The notes under the pieces: model-generated
Told to the model about the DNA's origin: nothing
Databases searched by the model: none
Seen by the model: the letters and a program-made list of their open reading frames with translations, nothing else
Program-made: the position numbers and the translations under genes
Part shown: piece after piece, positions 23,881-35,373 of the stretch
Position numbering within the stretch: the first letter of the stretch is position 1
Layout of the letters: every line of letters begins with the position of its first letter
NCBI GenBank assembly: GCA_963920525.1
Contig: OY986436.1
Coordinates: forward strand, 11,733,467 to 11,797,466
Origin: Dichetophora obliterata
Lineage: Eukaryota > Arthropoda > Insecta > Diptera > Sciomyzidae
Direction of reading: 5' to 3'
Length of the DNA stretch: 64,000 bases

Positions 23881-24832
23881 TACAAAATCAAGTAAAAACT
23901 TAATATAGGTCCCCCTAGGGTCTAACCGATTTTGACAATTTTCAGTACACATCTGTTGCTCTATTTCACTATCATTTTGACGAATTTTTCTTAAGATCGT
24001 TCAACCTTTGTATGTACCTCCTGAACTAAACCAAGTAAAATATTAATATAGGTCCAAAGGAGGTACCCGTAAGGTTGCGCCAATTTCGAGTATTTTCAGT
24101 ATACCTCAATAACTCTACTTGACTAACCTTTGGACGATTTTTTGTTAAGATCGGCCAATTTTTGTATGCACCTTCCATGCAAAATCAAGTAAAATATTAA
24201 TATAGGTCCAAAGGAGGTACCCGTAGGGTTTAAACTATTTCGATTATTTTCAGTATACCTCAATAACTATATTTGACTACCCTTCTGACGATTTTTTTTT
24301 AAAATCGGTCAACGTTTGTATGTACAAAATCAAGTAAAATATTAATATAGGTCCAAAGGAGGTACCCGTAGGGCTGAACCGATTTCAAATTTTTTCAGTT
24401 TATATAATTAACTCTATTTGACTACCTTTCTGACGATTTTTTTTTTAAGATCGGCCAACTTTTGTATGCACCTCCCATACAAAATGAAGTAAAATATTAA
24501 TATAGGACCAAAGGAGGTACCCGTAGGGTTAAACCTATTTTGTTTATTTTCACTGCACATCTATAACTCTATTTGCATACCTTTCTGACGATTTTTTGTT
24601 AAGATTGGTCGAATTTTGTATGTACCTCCCATACAAAATCAAGTAAAATATTAATATAGGTCCAAATGAGGTACCCGTAGGGTTGGACCGATTTCGATTA
24701 TTTTTAGTACACATATATAACTCTATTTGACTACCCTTCTGACAAATTTTTGTTAAGATCGGCAAACTTTTCCAAGGGAGGTCCAAGGGAGGTACCCCTA
24801 GGGTCTAACCGATTTCAACCATTTTTAAAATT
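23881..24832. repeat. Tandem satellite, ~150-bp unit, about 6.5 copies
   Basis: TAATATAGGTCC (or close variants) recurs at about 23,901, 24,044, 24,198, 24,343, 24,498 and 24,652, a period of 143-155 bp. Each unit also carries GGAGGTACCCGTAGGG, an ATTTTCAGTA word, CTATTTGACTACC, TCTGACGATTTTT, AAGATCGG and TGTATGTACCTCC. A final partial unit begins near 24,778. Units differ at many sites, so the array is not recent. Short frames on both strands are artefacts. Confidence 0.92.
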
Positions 24833-25200
24833 TTTCGTAATTGGCTTAAGCTTATTAAGCATACAAAATTGCATTATCATAGAAGCACTCCTATTTTTGT
24901 CACCATCGCACAATGGTCCCAAATTGAAAAAAGACTGCCAAAACGTCAAATACTACTGTATAGGTTTTTGGGGTCGCTGATCGCGAATCTGAAGTCAAAA
25001 TTTTGAAATCTAAAATGGCGGCTATGAACATGCTAACTTTTCTAATAACTATTTTATGCATTTAAATTTGGTGCCCTAAAAGTTTCCGGGGCACTGATCA
25101 CGAATCTGAAGTCAAAAATTTAATGCCTCTCCAAAGTGAAAAATTCTTAGACTGCAAAATACCGAATATTCACATAGAATGTGCTCTGTAGTTTCTTTTT
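24833..25200. repeat. Small two-copy repeat, otherwise unique
   Basis: A block with GCGAATCTGAAGTCAAAATTT at about 24,982 recurs as ACGAATCTGAAGTCAAAAATT near 25,100, roughly 119 bp apart, each preceded by a GGGG-C-CTGATC word. No gene. Confidence 0.6.
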
Positions 25201-25424
25201 TTCTACTCCTCTCATAGTCTGCAGACATCTAATTCAGATCTTTTTCGTAGTATCGTTCCAGTGGCACTAAAATTTTTTGTTTTCCCAGGTCTTAACTTTT
25301 CAAGAATGTAGCCGAATAGAACGGAGCCAATAAGAGTTCGAGATGCTCCTCTTTTAGCAAGGCAACCCGCCTTTTCGTTGCTCTCGAGCCTCCAAGACTT
25401 GGTGCCCACCACAATTCTATTTTA

Positions 25425-25823
25425 TTTAATTTTTTTTTAATATCAAAGAAACAAAACATGCGCCTTATACAAACAAGGTTTGGTCTTTGACCTGAAAGGA
25501 AAAGGATAGATTATTTAGAAGACTTGATTGGAACTATATGTGAATTATTGATTAGGCGAAAAAAAGTGAAAGGCAACTCGAATTACTTTTAACCGAGGCT
25601 AAAGTTATGACTTAACCTCGGCAAACATTTCCAGCCCTTAGTTGTTCCTGTTCTTTAATTCCACATTTTCCACAATTTACTTGTGGATTTTTAGATTCCC
25701 ATAATTCTTAAATGTAGGAAAGAACAAAGAAAGTTAAAAGAACCATGCCCGAACGCGAATTCAAACCAGGGACCACTGTTTTGATAGTCTAGCGCACTCT
25801 CCACTAGACTATAAAGGCCGACA
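25425..25823 (-). mobile_element. tRNA-derived SINE, family B, full length (~395 bp)
   Basis: On the minus strand the element starts near 25,823 with a tRNA-like head: A-box-like TAGTCTAGTGGAGAG and B-box-like GGTTTGAATTC. It continues through a body with CTCGGTTAAAAGTAATTCG and GGTCAAAGACCAAACC and ends in an A-rich tail (T-rich on the plus strand at about 25,425-25,440). The body and tail recur at 32,024-32,225. It lies inside the RNase H region of the LINE relic and is therefore younger. The tRNA part is degenerate and no complete cloverleaf is obvious. Confidence 0.8.
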
Positions 25824-27289
25824 AAGGCTTTTGCTTTGTTCCAGTCCCAGTGCATTTAGAAATTCGGCGCAGTTGGAAAATAATCTTGATTTAAGCTCGT
25901 AGGCTAGCAGGGCCTTTAAGGCCGATTGACTACATATGTGAAAGTATGTAGTGATGTGCTTCCTTAGATTTCCTACAGAGATATTCCCCGACACATATAC
26001 CGCCTCGTATGGTTTGCGTGTTTGCCATTGGAAGAGCTTTTTCGAAATTGGGACCGTAGAACCCCACTCCCGTTACTCCATTTTTATATTTTGACCCAAC
26101 AGTAAACCTTAATTGTGAGCCAGGATCAGCTGTAAAGCTATCACTCCTCCACAGTTGCCTGTTTAGTATAACGACTCTGTAGCGCTTCGAGAGTTTAACT
26201 ATAGCGGCATCCTGTCTGGGATTTATAGAAAGGGGTCATCTTCGGAGATTTTAAGTATCTTTAATCTCTCTGATTTCTTATAATCTATTTCTTTCATTCT
26301 TAGTGCACTTAGACATACCTCTTTTTCGATAACTATCCTTAAATGGGGTAGCCATTTCACACCCATAGCTTCAGTTGGTCACGTTCTCATTGCCCCAGCA
26401 ATACTAATGTACGCCATTCTTTGAAGTTTTGTTAGCTGTTTAGCTACTGTACGTTGCTTGACCACCATGCAAGTGCCGCTATACTAAACTTTAGGTCTAA
26501 CAATGATTGTAAAAGTTCAATATATCATTTTCGGTATGAGGCCCGACGTTTTGCCATGAAGCCATTGACAGGCATATCGTCGTCCGAGGATTCGATACGG
26601 CATTTGAGTTAATAATACAATTTTTAGTTAATGGTACAGTAAATGAGACAAGATGTCACAAAAAATTCCTGTTTAAAGGGATATAAACCAAAATGTACAC
26701 GAAATATCTCAGTTTCTGGAAAAGATAGCAAAAAACGGACTGGAAATTTAAAAAATTTTGGATCAAAAACCATTAACTCAAAAATTTTCGAAATTTTATA
26801 AGGAACACATGAATTTCCGGATGATGATATTGCCCTGCCTGGTGTCTTAAAGGAATAGCTTGTCAAAAATCACCCCTAAGTACTTCAACTCATTAGAAAA
26901 ATCAATGATTTTCCCACCTAGAGTAGAACTTAACAGATTTAAGTTTATTTTCCTAGAAAAGGGTATCATAATTGTTTTGTCAGGAATTATGCTTTACTCC
27001 TTACACCACTTGGAAGTTATACGGAGGGTACTCTAAATTCTATCCGATATTGTCGGTTCATGGCAGCCTAGATTTGAGATAACCAGATCATCAACATTTT
27101 TGATGCAAATGTGACATGAATTCTTAGGGACACTGCTTCCAGAAGACATTTTATAGAACAAACTGTGCTTCTTCTTAGCCTTATAAAGAAGTTCTTTCAA
27201 GAGGCATTCTTATAACCTACTTCTGGAAAACATTCAAATGGCATTTAAATTCAATTAAAGTAAAAAATTTTATATAATTATAATTAGGG

Positions 27290-27720
27290 ATCGAAGATAA
27301 TTGGGGAAGAAGGATATTTTACGTGGAATTTTTTTAAACCCCAAACCCAAACACTTCTCATTTCCAACACCAAAATCGCGAGAATGTGGGAAAAGAGATA
27401 TTTACCCAGGGATTTTTTTTTTACCCCCAAACCACAAAAACCATTTCATTCCATGGAACGCCTTCTTAAAGTTCTTCTGGAAAACACCTACTAGGATCCT
27501 TTCATTGAAGGGCTCAAAGAAATATTCCATTGAAAAAGTTCTTCTGGAGAAGATATTCTAGAGAAGAAGCACTTCTAGAGAAGATTAAGGAAAGCATTCC
27601 TCCCAATAACATGCACATGTTAAAAGGATGCCTTCTGGGTATGAGAGTGGAAGGGATAGAATTCAAGACTTTCCCTTCCACTTTAGCTTCTTTTGGAAGC
27701 ACTTTTTTTGCTGGGTTAGG
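27290..27720. repeat. Segment with internal duplications inside the LINE relic
   Basis: A block of GATATTTTACGTGGAATTTTT followed by CCCCAAACCCAAAC at about 27,310 recurs, diverged, near 27,397 (GATATTTACCCAGGGATTTT, CCCCCAAACCAC), a period of about 85 bp. Words such as TTCTGGAGAAGATATTCTAG and CTTCTAGAGAAG recur at 27,540-27,590. Frames on both strands have no recognised domain. It sits where RT sequence would be expected and may be a later insertion. Confidence 0.4.
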
Positions 27721-28235
27721 CTGATTGGTCTTTACAATTGAGGCAATTGTTCGCGCTTTTTACCTACTTTTGGTATAAAAATGAACTTTAACTTTATTCA
27801 TTAGCGAGGAATATGGTCTAATGAAAGACTGGATTTATAAATCCGAGTGAGTGGAAGAGCAAAGAAATCAATGCCTTACTGTAAAAGGCACGAGCAGATT
27901 CCATCAGGTCCTGAGGATTTCTGTAGGCGAAATTTGAATATGGCCCAACGTACACTATCGAAAATAAAAAGTTTGTCTGGAAGACTTTTTTGACTATCAG
28001 TCTCTGAGAGGTTTGCCCCAGTGTCCGATGGGATGTCCTCTGCAAATACTCATTAAAATGAACTTTATTATATTACAAAAAATTTATTAACAATTTATTA
28101 GCAACAAATATGTATATATAAATAATTCTTCTCAACAACCGATTTCTATTAAGGCGAAAATTAGAAATTCATTTAACTGAACGAAACATTTCAAACCGAC
28201 AAAAATTTATTTCTAGATCATTTTTTACTCGATGT

Positions 28236-29315
28236 TATACTACATTTACACTGGACGAAATGACTCATTTGAAATGAGTCATTCAAAAAATTTACTGTTG
28301 TAGTATCGTGTAAACGCCCTAATCATAGCATCCCTTGTTTGATAACTCAACTTTCGACTTTAAAGGGCGTATACACGATACTACAACAGTAAACACTTTT
28401 GAATGACTCATTTCAAATGAGTCATTTCCCTGCAAACCATATGAGTTTTTAAAAGACTCTTTTATGACTCATTTCTAGGAGCCTGAGCCCTCGTAATGAG
28501 CTCTTATAAGTTTAAAAAAAAAGTGGTTAAAAGTGGTCCCTCTTTAGGAGCTTAAATAAGAGTACATTCGGACTCCTAATAGACTCTTTTATGAATCTTA
28601 TATTGGCATTTTAAGAATCATATAAGACTCTTCAAAGTTTCAGAAAAGTGCTAGTTTTCCTTTGAAACTGATTGCTCTTATGAGGCATCAATATGAATTT
28701 TAAAATGCTCTTTTATGATATCTATTTTTTCTATATTTTTCTTCATAAAATAATCATAAAAGTGCCAAAAATGGGCTTGTTTTTTTAATTTAGTCACTTT
28801 TTATGATTTTTAATATGAAGAAAAAAAAAGTGTCAGAGAACGCGGACTATTCCTTAAAATTTTTCCGCTCTTCCTGTGCTGAAATAAATATTAAGTTGTA
28901 AGCATATTATAATTACCGAACTGAATGAAATATTTTAAATTTAAAGTGAATGAACAGCATGCTTTTTTTTTCTTTAAATTTCTACTCCGAAAATGCTCCC
29001 AATTGAGATGTTTTTAGGACCTCATTTATTTTTAAATACAGAAAAAATACACATAAAATTTCATATTCAGGAGGCTTTTCACAAAATACTCCTAAATGTG
29101 AGCTCTTTCAGAGCTCAAAACTGAAATACTCCAAAAACGATCCGATATATGTTTTTTTCAGGAGTGTACGTTATGAAACAACAAAATATACACTTTTAAA
29201 ACTCATAAATAAGAGGGAACTCATAAAATCCACTTCAATAAGGCTCTTTTCAGAGTCAGAATTATGAGCGCTCCGAACTTGGTTTAAAGGGTTGGTCCAA
29301 TGTAAACGTAGTATA
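28236..29315. mobile_element. TIR-bounded non-autonomous DNA element, 1.08 kb
   Basis: The ends pair: TATACTACATTTACACTGGA at 28,236 and its near complement TCCAATGTAAACGTAGTATA ending at 29,315. Inside the left end is a large palindrome (about 28,255-28,430) with GTAGTATCGTGTA/TACACGATACTAC arms, each tipped by ATGACTCATTTGAAATGAGTCAT, itself nearly palindromic. The body is rich in GACTCTTTTATGA-type words and has no ORF. The TA-starting ends suggest a TA target. The superfamily is unknown to me. Confidence 0.75.
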
Positions 29316-30260
29316 ATCGTTTGAAAATGTTGTTTTATTTTTTTGAGCTATAAAAATCGATTTAACGAAATTCTTTAAATTACCTTTTTTGAATTTGTCA
29401 ACTGTCTATTTAAAAAAGTGTTTCTCTTACCTGTAAAGAAAAAGAAAAAAATTCAAATTAGTACAAATATTTACTAGAGATTGGTATAAAGTTAAGAAAT
29501 TCTATAATGACACACTGTGTTACTGAGCACAAACACAAGCATATGAACTTTATTAAAAACACATATTAAAAGCAAGCACATTCTTTGCAGAACAAATAAA
29601 ATCTCATACCACAAGAAATCAAGAAATCAGCTGTCAGTAGAAATATTGCTCATTTTGATAGCAAAACAAAAAAGCTATTGACTCAAGGCTGGGATAGACA
29701 AAAACCCAGCAACCCATACAAGGCGCCACAACAAAACTTGCAACACCTACACATGAGTTGTTGATGTTGTTCAAGTGACAACAAAAAAGAAATTTAAAAA
29801 TGTGTAACAGAATCCTTAAACAAAAATATTGACAATATGCATGCAGCAGCATAACAAAGTATTAAAAGCTGCCATTAGCAGCGAGAAGCTTAGCAAAAAT
29901 TGTTCAGATACTTTTTCCGCTCCCCCCTTTTCATTAAGATATGAATAATAATAAAATCAGTGGTAACAACATAAGGATGAGCAGCAACTACAGCTACCAA
30001 TTATAGCGAACATGACAGCAGCAACAACAATAGCAAAAAATCCTTTGACAAACTTTATGCAATTTTATAAAATAAAATAAAGCACAAAATATCACCAACA
30101 ATTGAGACATGCCGAAATTTTTTGTCTGTTGGTGTTTTGTGTCTTGTCAAGCAGCAGCAGCAGCAACAGCAGAAGCATAGCAACAAATGACTTTTATCTA
30201 TTGTTGTTCTTTTGATTGGCGCGTGTTATTTTCACTTGAACATGATTTTTCGCTAATTCA
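29316..30260. other. No gene; scattered CAG/CAA runs
   Basis: AT-rich DNA with CAGCAACAACAATAGC near 30,018 and a CAGCAGCAGCAGCAACAGCAG run at about 30,151-30,171. A 72-codon minus frame (29,634-29,852) has no recognisable domain. Confidence 0.5.
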
Positions 30261-30270
30261 TAAGATTTCA

Positions 30271-30525
30271 TCAATATTTTAACATAATACAAACAGAATT
30301 TAGGCGCTGAGGCTTGTGTAGGTTGGTGTTGGTGTTAGTATTGATGCTGGTGTCAAGACAGTGGCGTTGGGCAACACGTGCGTTGGCCACGCCCTGGCTC
30401 AAGCCTGAACTTGCCCCTGAACCTGAACAACCTGCAACAAGCTCGCCCAAGGCGCTTTTATGCGTGTAGAATTCTCTGGTAACGACAACAACAAAATCTC
30501 TTAACAAATCATTAAAATTTCTCAA
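30271..30525 (-). other. GC-richer open segment, function unknown
   Basis: A minus-strand frame of 84 codons overlaps a local GC-rich stretch (about 30,355-30,460, with GCCACGCCCTGGCTCAAGCC). The translation has a Ser/Gly/Ala-rich part (AGCSGSGASSGLSQG) and an Asn-Thr repeat, and matches no family I know. It could be a diverged exon, but no convincing splice sites bound it, and the Asn-Thr part comes from a GTTGGT-type repeat. I do not call it a gene. Confidence 0.2.
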
Positions 30526-30529
30526 TTAT

Positions 30530-31375
30530 TTTGCAACTTTTTGGCAGCAATATTTGAATTATAAAAGCTTTATCAACTACAGAATAAAAAAAAATACACT
30601 CTAAAAGTGCGAAATTTCTAGTGTGGGTGGTTGTTTAAATTACAAAAGTAAAGAAAAAAACAAAACGTCATTTCTTTTGACACCAACAAGCATGGAAAAA
30701 TTTGGCGAATTCAACAGCATCAACTTTTTTCCGAACGACAACAAAAGCTTTTAATTAAAAGTGTAGAGAAAAAAAAATATGTTCATTATTCAGCAAACGA
30801 ATACTGCTTTAAATCCTTTGAAATGAATTCAAATACTAGGCCTAACATCAGGCTAAAGCCTTTGAAGTATAAAATCATCAGATGATATAAAGCAGTGTTT
30901 AACTAAAAGACCTCTCAGTGGCATTAAAGTTTAATTTGGTGTAATAATAGCTTGGCAATCCAGAGAATTTAATGTGGTTTGCTCTTGTTATCTGAAGTTA
31001 TCACTTGAAATGCGGTTATAACGCGATGAAAAGCTTAATTTTATTAGCGAAATGTTGGAAAATTCGGCAAGAACTTAATTGAACTAAAGTGTTTAAAAAC
31101 ACTTCATTAGGTTTTACATAGATTTAACAGCCTCAAATTTATGCTTAATAGTTAAGATCAAAACTAAACGAAAAGTTATATTGAATAAGTTTTATTCTTG
31201 GAGTCATAGTTTTAGGCTGACGGCAGTTAAGACAATAAATTAATGCTGCTGCTGCAAACATTAATTATGCAATTAGAAACGTTATTTAATTACTGTCATG
31301 GTACGCAAAGCAATGAAAATTGCTTAGTTTCAAACAGTGCAAGCCAAATATGTTTTTAAATGAAACAAAAGTTAG
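30530..31375. other. Unique AT-rich DNA, no gene
   Basis: No tandem repeat, element terminus or coding frame recognised. Confidence 0.5.
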
Positions 31376-31379
31376 CTGT

Positions 31380-33260
31380 TAAAACTTAACGAATGATGAA
31401 AAACACTTATTTGAGGTTTATTGCCCATAATATTACATAATGCGGAGTCAATTTACCATTTAACTAAACTTAACGAAACTTTTCGCAACTTAACGAAACT
31501 TGACGAAACATTTGAAATTGTTTTAAATCGGTTCTAAATGACCCTCAAACTAATTTAAAGTTGAAAATTTATTTAAATGGTACAAAAGTCAACTGTAAAA
31601 ACTTAACGAAATCTTGAAATTACCTTTAAAGAGTTTATTTATTTCTTATAACAATCAATACTTTAGCAACTTTATCATTTTATTGTATTTAACGAAACTT
31701 TCCAAAACATAACGAAACACTTACAACTGCCTCAAATCCTTTTTGGATAATCCTCAAGCTAATTTAAAGCCATTTTTATTTTTTACAAAACAAAACTTCT
31801 TTAAATGGAACCAAAGCAAGCTGTTAAAACTGTTTAAAAAACTGTATCAAAAAATAAGATAACGAAACTTTTAAAAATTTAACGAAACACATAAGCTGGC
31901 TTCAAATAGATTTTGAATGAGACTCAATTAATTAATTTAAAGCTTGAAATTCTGCAAAACAAAATTTCTCTTAAATGAACAAGAGCTGTTGCAAACTTAA
32001 CGAAATCTGGAAAATACATTTTTAAGCTTTTTTTTTTTTTTAAAGATCAAAGAACCAAGGCATGCGCCTTATACAAACAATGTATGGTCTTTGACCTAAG
32101 AGGAAAGGAATAGATTATTTAGACGAATTGATTAGAACAATACGTGAATTATTGATTAGGCAAAACAACCGTGAAAGACAATTTGGATTTCTTTCAACCG
32201 AGGCTAGTATTATGCCTTAACCTATATTAACCATAACATTTAATAATTCAGAAAAAATTAACCATTTTATTGAAATAAACGAAACTTTTAAAAACTTAAC
32301 GAGATACCTAAACTTGCTTCAAATCAATTTTGAGTAATCCTCAAAGAATTTTTAAAGTCTTTTTTAAATTCTGCAATTTCTATAAATTGAACAAAAGCCA
32401 GCTGTAGAAAACTTAACGAAATGTAGAAATTACCTTTTTTAAGTTTATTAACCATAATAATCAATACTTACGAGTAAATTTACAATTTCATTCAAATTAA
32501 CAAATCTTTTATAAACTTAACGAAACATTTTAAATTGCCTTAAATCAATTTTAAATGACCCTAAAATAAATTTTAATATCGACAAAACGTAATATTATGT
32601 ATATATTATGTATATTATAACGAAACCCGGGTTGTTGAAACTTAACGCAATCTAAAAATTATCTTTTTAGGTTTTATTACAAAAGAAATATGGCACACAA
32701 TATTTTCAAGTATTATTAAGCATAACATTCAATATTTTAGCGAAAATTTATCATTGAATCAAATTTAACGAAAACTTTAAAAACTTAACGAAACACTTAA
32801 AATTGCATTAAATCGGTTTGAAATGATCTTCAAACTAATTTTAAGTGATTTTGTTTTTAGGTTATGCAAAACACCATTTTTTTAACAGAAGAAAAGCCAA
32901 TTTGACCAAAGATATGACCTTTTTGAGGCTTCTTAACGATAACATTCAATACTTGTGAGAAAATTTATCATTTTATTATAAACAACGAAACTTTTATAAA
33001 CTTCATGAAACTTGACGAAATATTTTAAATTGCTTTAAGCCGATTTGGAATATTACTCAAACTATTTTAATGCAATTCTAAAATTGTACAAAACGCAAAT
33101 GATTTTATATAAAACCAAAGTCAGCTTTTTAAACATAAGGAGATATGACAAATTACCTTATTGAATATTATTAAAATACTTTTGACAAAATTTTACTAAT
33201 GCATTGAATTTATCGAAATTCTTATAAACTTAACAAAACTTAACGATATCTTTATGATTA
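31380..33260 (+). repeat. Satellite-like domain, ~230-bp monomers with three 12-mers
   Basis: Plus-strand AACTTAACGAAA copies occur in a regular pattern. Doublets 17-21 bp apart lie at about 31,470, 31,695, 31,865, 32,280, 32,510, 32,770, 32,990 and 33,225, with a single copy roughly midway between most of them. Doublet spacing is about 170-260 bp once the SINE at 32.0-32.2 kb is discounted. Spacers share words such as TGACCCTCAAACTAATTTAA, AGCTGTTAAAACTTAACG and TTACCTTTTT. The orientation is opposite to the 3.5-6.5 kb and 18.4-20.6 kb domains. Non-coding. Confidence 0.85.
32024..32225 (-). mobile_element. 5'-truncated SINE, family B
   Basis: Matches about the 3' half of the SINE at 25,425-25,823 (GCATGCGCCTTATACAAACAA, GGTCTTTGACCT, GAATTATTGATTAGGC, CAACCGAGGCTA) with a T-run at its left, so it lies on the minus strand with its A-tail to the left. 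The tRNA-like head is absent. It splits one monomer of the motif domain. Confidence 0.85.
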
Positions 33261-33264
33261 CGTC

Positions 33265-33695
33265 AAAACTTGTTTTGCTTGATTTATTTATCGAAACTAA
33301 GAAAAATCACACTTTCAGTTATTCCATTAAGCAAATCTTTTGCTAACTCAATGTATATGTAGTTGATGCTTTTTTATGGTTCAGTTTTTTTAGTTCAGTT
33401 TGACCTATTGTTGTTAAGATTTTAAAAAAGTTTTAAAAAAGAATTTTTGCCGGAATTCAAGAACAATGGAAATGTTTTTTATATAAACATTTTGTTTCCT
33501 CAAAAAAGAAAAGCCACAATTTTTCTAGAAATAGTAGACTTCGAAAATTGACTTGTCAAATTCCAATTATATTTCTAAAATTTTTTTTTAAACAATTTCA
33601 TGACCTGGACACTTTCATCTGCTTAAAACAGGTTTAAGGATATAGTTTTCAAACTTAAGAATTAATCTGAAAAGAGCTGCCTTCAATAAAAAAGG
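33265..33695. other. No feature recognised
   Basis: AT-rich unique DNA between the motif domain and the ~193-bp triplication. Confidence 0.5.
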
Positions 33696-33696
33696 T

Positions 33697-34280
33697 GTCT
33701 ATCTTAAAAAAACATTGTGCAAAACTAGCTGTGAAGTATAGAGCGTTGGTTGGTCATTGAGTACAAATTAATATAAATTGATCTCCTAAAAATCGTTGCA
33801 TCACAACAAAGCGTGCTTTGACCAACAACAACTTAGGTATATTTTTAGGAATTGTTATAGGGAAAGCCGACTGTACGCGTTTCTTAATAAGGAGTCTTTA
33901 AAAAAAAGATTGCACAAAACCATCTATGAAGTATAGGCGTCGATTTGCCATTGAGTATAATAGTTAGTAATTGACCCTCTGCACATCGCAGCATCACAAC
34001 AAAGCAGGAGTCAGGCAACAAAAATTTAGGCATATTGTTAAAAATTGTTATAGGGTGCTTCGACTGTGTGTGTTTCCCAAAATAGAGTCTTAATAACAGA
34101 TTGTACAAAACCATCTATGAACTTTAGGTGTCAATTTGACACTGAGTACAATAGTTTTAAATTGACCTTCGGCACATCGCAGTATAACAAAAAAGCGTGC
34201 TATACTAATGACAATAATAGCTTAAACATGTTTTTAGGGATTGCTATAGGGTAAGTTGACCGTATGCGCCTCTCAAAAAC
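33697..34280 (+). repeat. Three-copy tandem repeat, ~193-bp unit
   Basis: The block CAAAACCATCTATGAAGTAT (or CAAAACTAGCTGTGAAGTAT) begins units at about 33,717, 33,913 and 34,104. Each continues with TTGGTCATTGAGTACAA, ATCGCAGCATCACAACAAAGC, a TTTTTAGGAATTGTTATAGGG word and a CGACTGT-CGC segment. Units are roughly 75-80% alike by eye. Frames at 33,884-34,114 (minus) and 34,066-34,254 (plus) lie inside the repeat and look spurious. Confidence 0.88.
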
Positions 34281-35370
34281 GAAATTTATTGGTTTTTTAG
34301 GTCTCATTACGAATTCCATTATTGTTAATCGAAAGGCTTTGTTTCAGAGGAAGCTATTTACTATATTTTAAACGATAAACCGCCCAACCAAAATAGACAA
34401 AACGCTACGTAACGAGTAAAAACGGAAGTTTTCGGTTGAATGCATTTAAATTTTGTTACCCAAAATGAGCAAACGTTACTTAACGAAACATTTCGACAAG
34501 AGGTATTATTCCGTAAGAATCGGACTGTTAGCGTTGCAACTCGTCAACAACAGCTGTGCAAAGTACATTTTGTCAATAAATGCCAATTATTTCATTAAGC
34601 GAATATAACATTTTCCACTATTTCACTCACCTTTCACAAATGTTTATTAAAAATTCAACAATGCACAAATTAAAACCATAAACAACACTCGATTGTCAAC
34701 TAATCAGCTGACTCAGAGAAGTTGAGCAACTCAATTTGCTATCGTCTCATCTCGTCTATTTTGGTTGGGTCTTAAGTATATCAATCGACAGTCTTGTTTT
34801 ATACAATTTTTAAAAACAGTACTCTTAAAATTTGTTTTCTATTTTTTCGTTAAGTTTTTTGCCACTCGTTCAGTTGAAAGAAATAGCTGTGTGGCAAATA
34901 TTTAATTTGAATTTTTTGGTACGCTTCAATATAAAACTTTTGAAATGGTTTATTACTTAATAAAAAATGTTGGTACGCAATGTTTCGTTAAGTTAGTTTT
35001 TGTTTTCAAATTTTATGTGTTGATTTAATTTTTCACATGCATTTGTAAATTGATTCCGGTAGAGTCAACACATGTTGGCAATAAAATTAAATCAACAACA
35101 ACAACGACAACTGTGGATAATACGCTAAAATAACTTAACGAAAAGAAACCATATGGTTTGGGCTAACATTATGTTAGCTAGAAGCTACTGATGTTGTTGT
35201 TGTCTTTGTTTTTGTAGTTCTTCTTGTGAAGTGGCTCACAATTTGTGCACATTTTAATGATTTACGATTTTAGCACTAAGATTACGCAGCAACAGCCGCT
35301 GAACGTAGAACGAAGTGCACAATGACAACACCAACAACAACAACAACAGCTGCACTTAGAAATTAAATTT
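34281..35370. other. Mixed-orientation 12-mers, no gene
   Basis: AACTTAACGAAA-type copies lie near 34,478 and 35,132 (plus), and TTTCGTTAAGTT-type copies near 34,843 and 34,982 (minus). This is the only short interval where orientations alternate. CAACAACAACGACAAC runs are near 35,095 and 35,330. No coding frame is supported. Confidence 0.6.
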
Positions 35371-35373
35371 GCC

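Larger units (their letters stand above)
25200..28065 (-). pseudogene. Eroded non-LTR retrotransposon (RT plus RNase H), split by a SINE
   Basis: Read right to left, pieces of one LINE ORF2 appear in order. Near 27,900 is the RT N-terminal block KSSGPDGIC with downstream IYKSSLSLDHIP. Near 27,082-27,105 is NVDDLVIS, equivalent to the palm YADD box with Tyr-Ala changed. Near 26,855-26,890 is ELKYLGVIFDKLF. Near 26,400-26,450 is QLTKLQRMAYISIAGAMRT. At about 25,875-25,930 is the RNase H stretch SQSALKALLAYELKSRL, and near 25,345-25,385 NEKAGCLAKRGA. The layout fits the I/Jockey/LOA/R1 group of LINEs that carry RNase H. Frameshifts and stops separate the blocks, the catalytic motif is damaged, and a SINE splits the RNase H region, so it is inactive. 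The part between 27.13 and 27.75 kb is not recognisable as RT. Confidence 0.8.
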
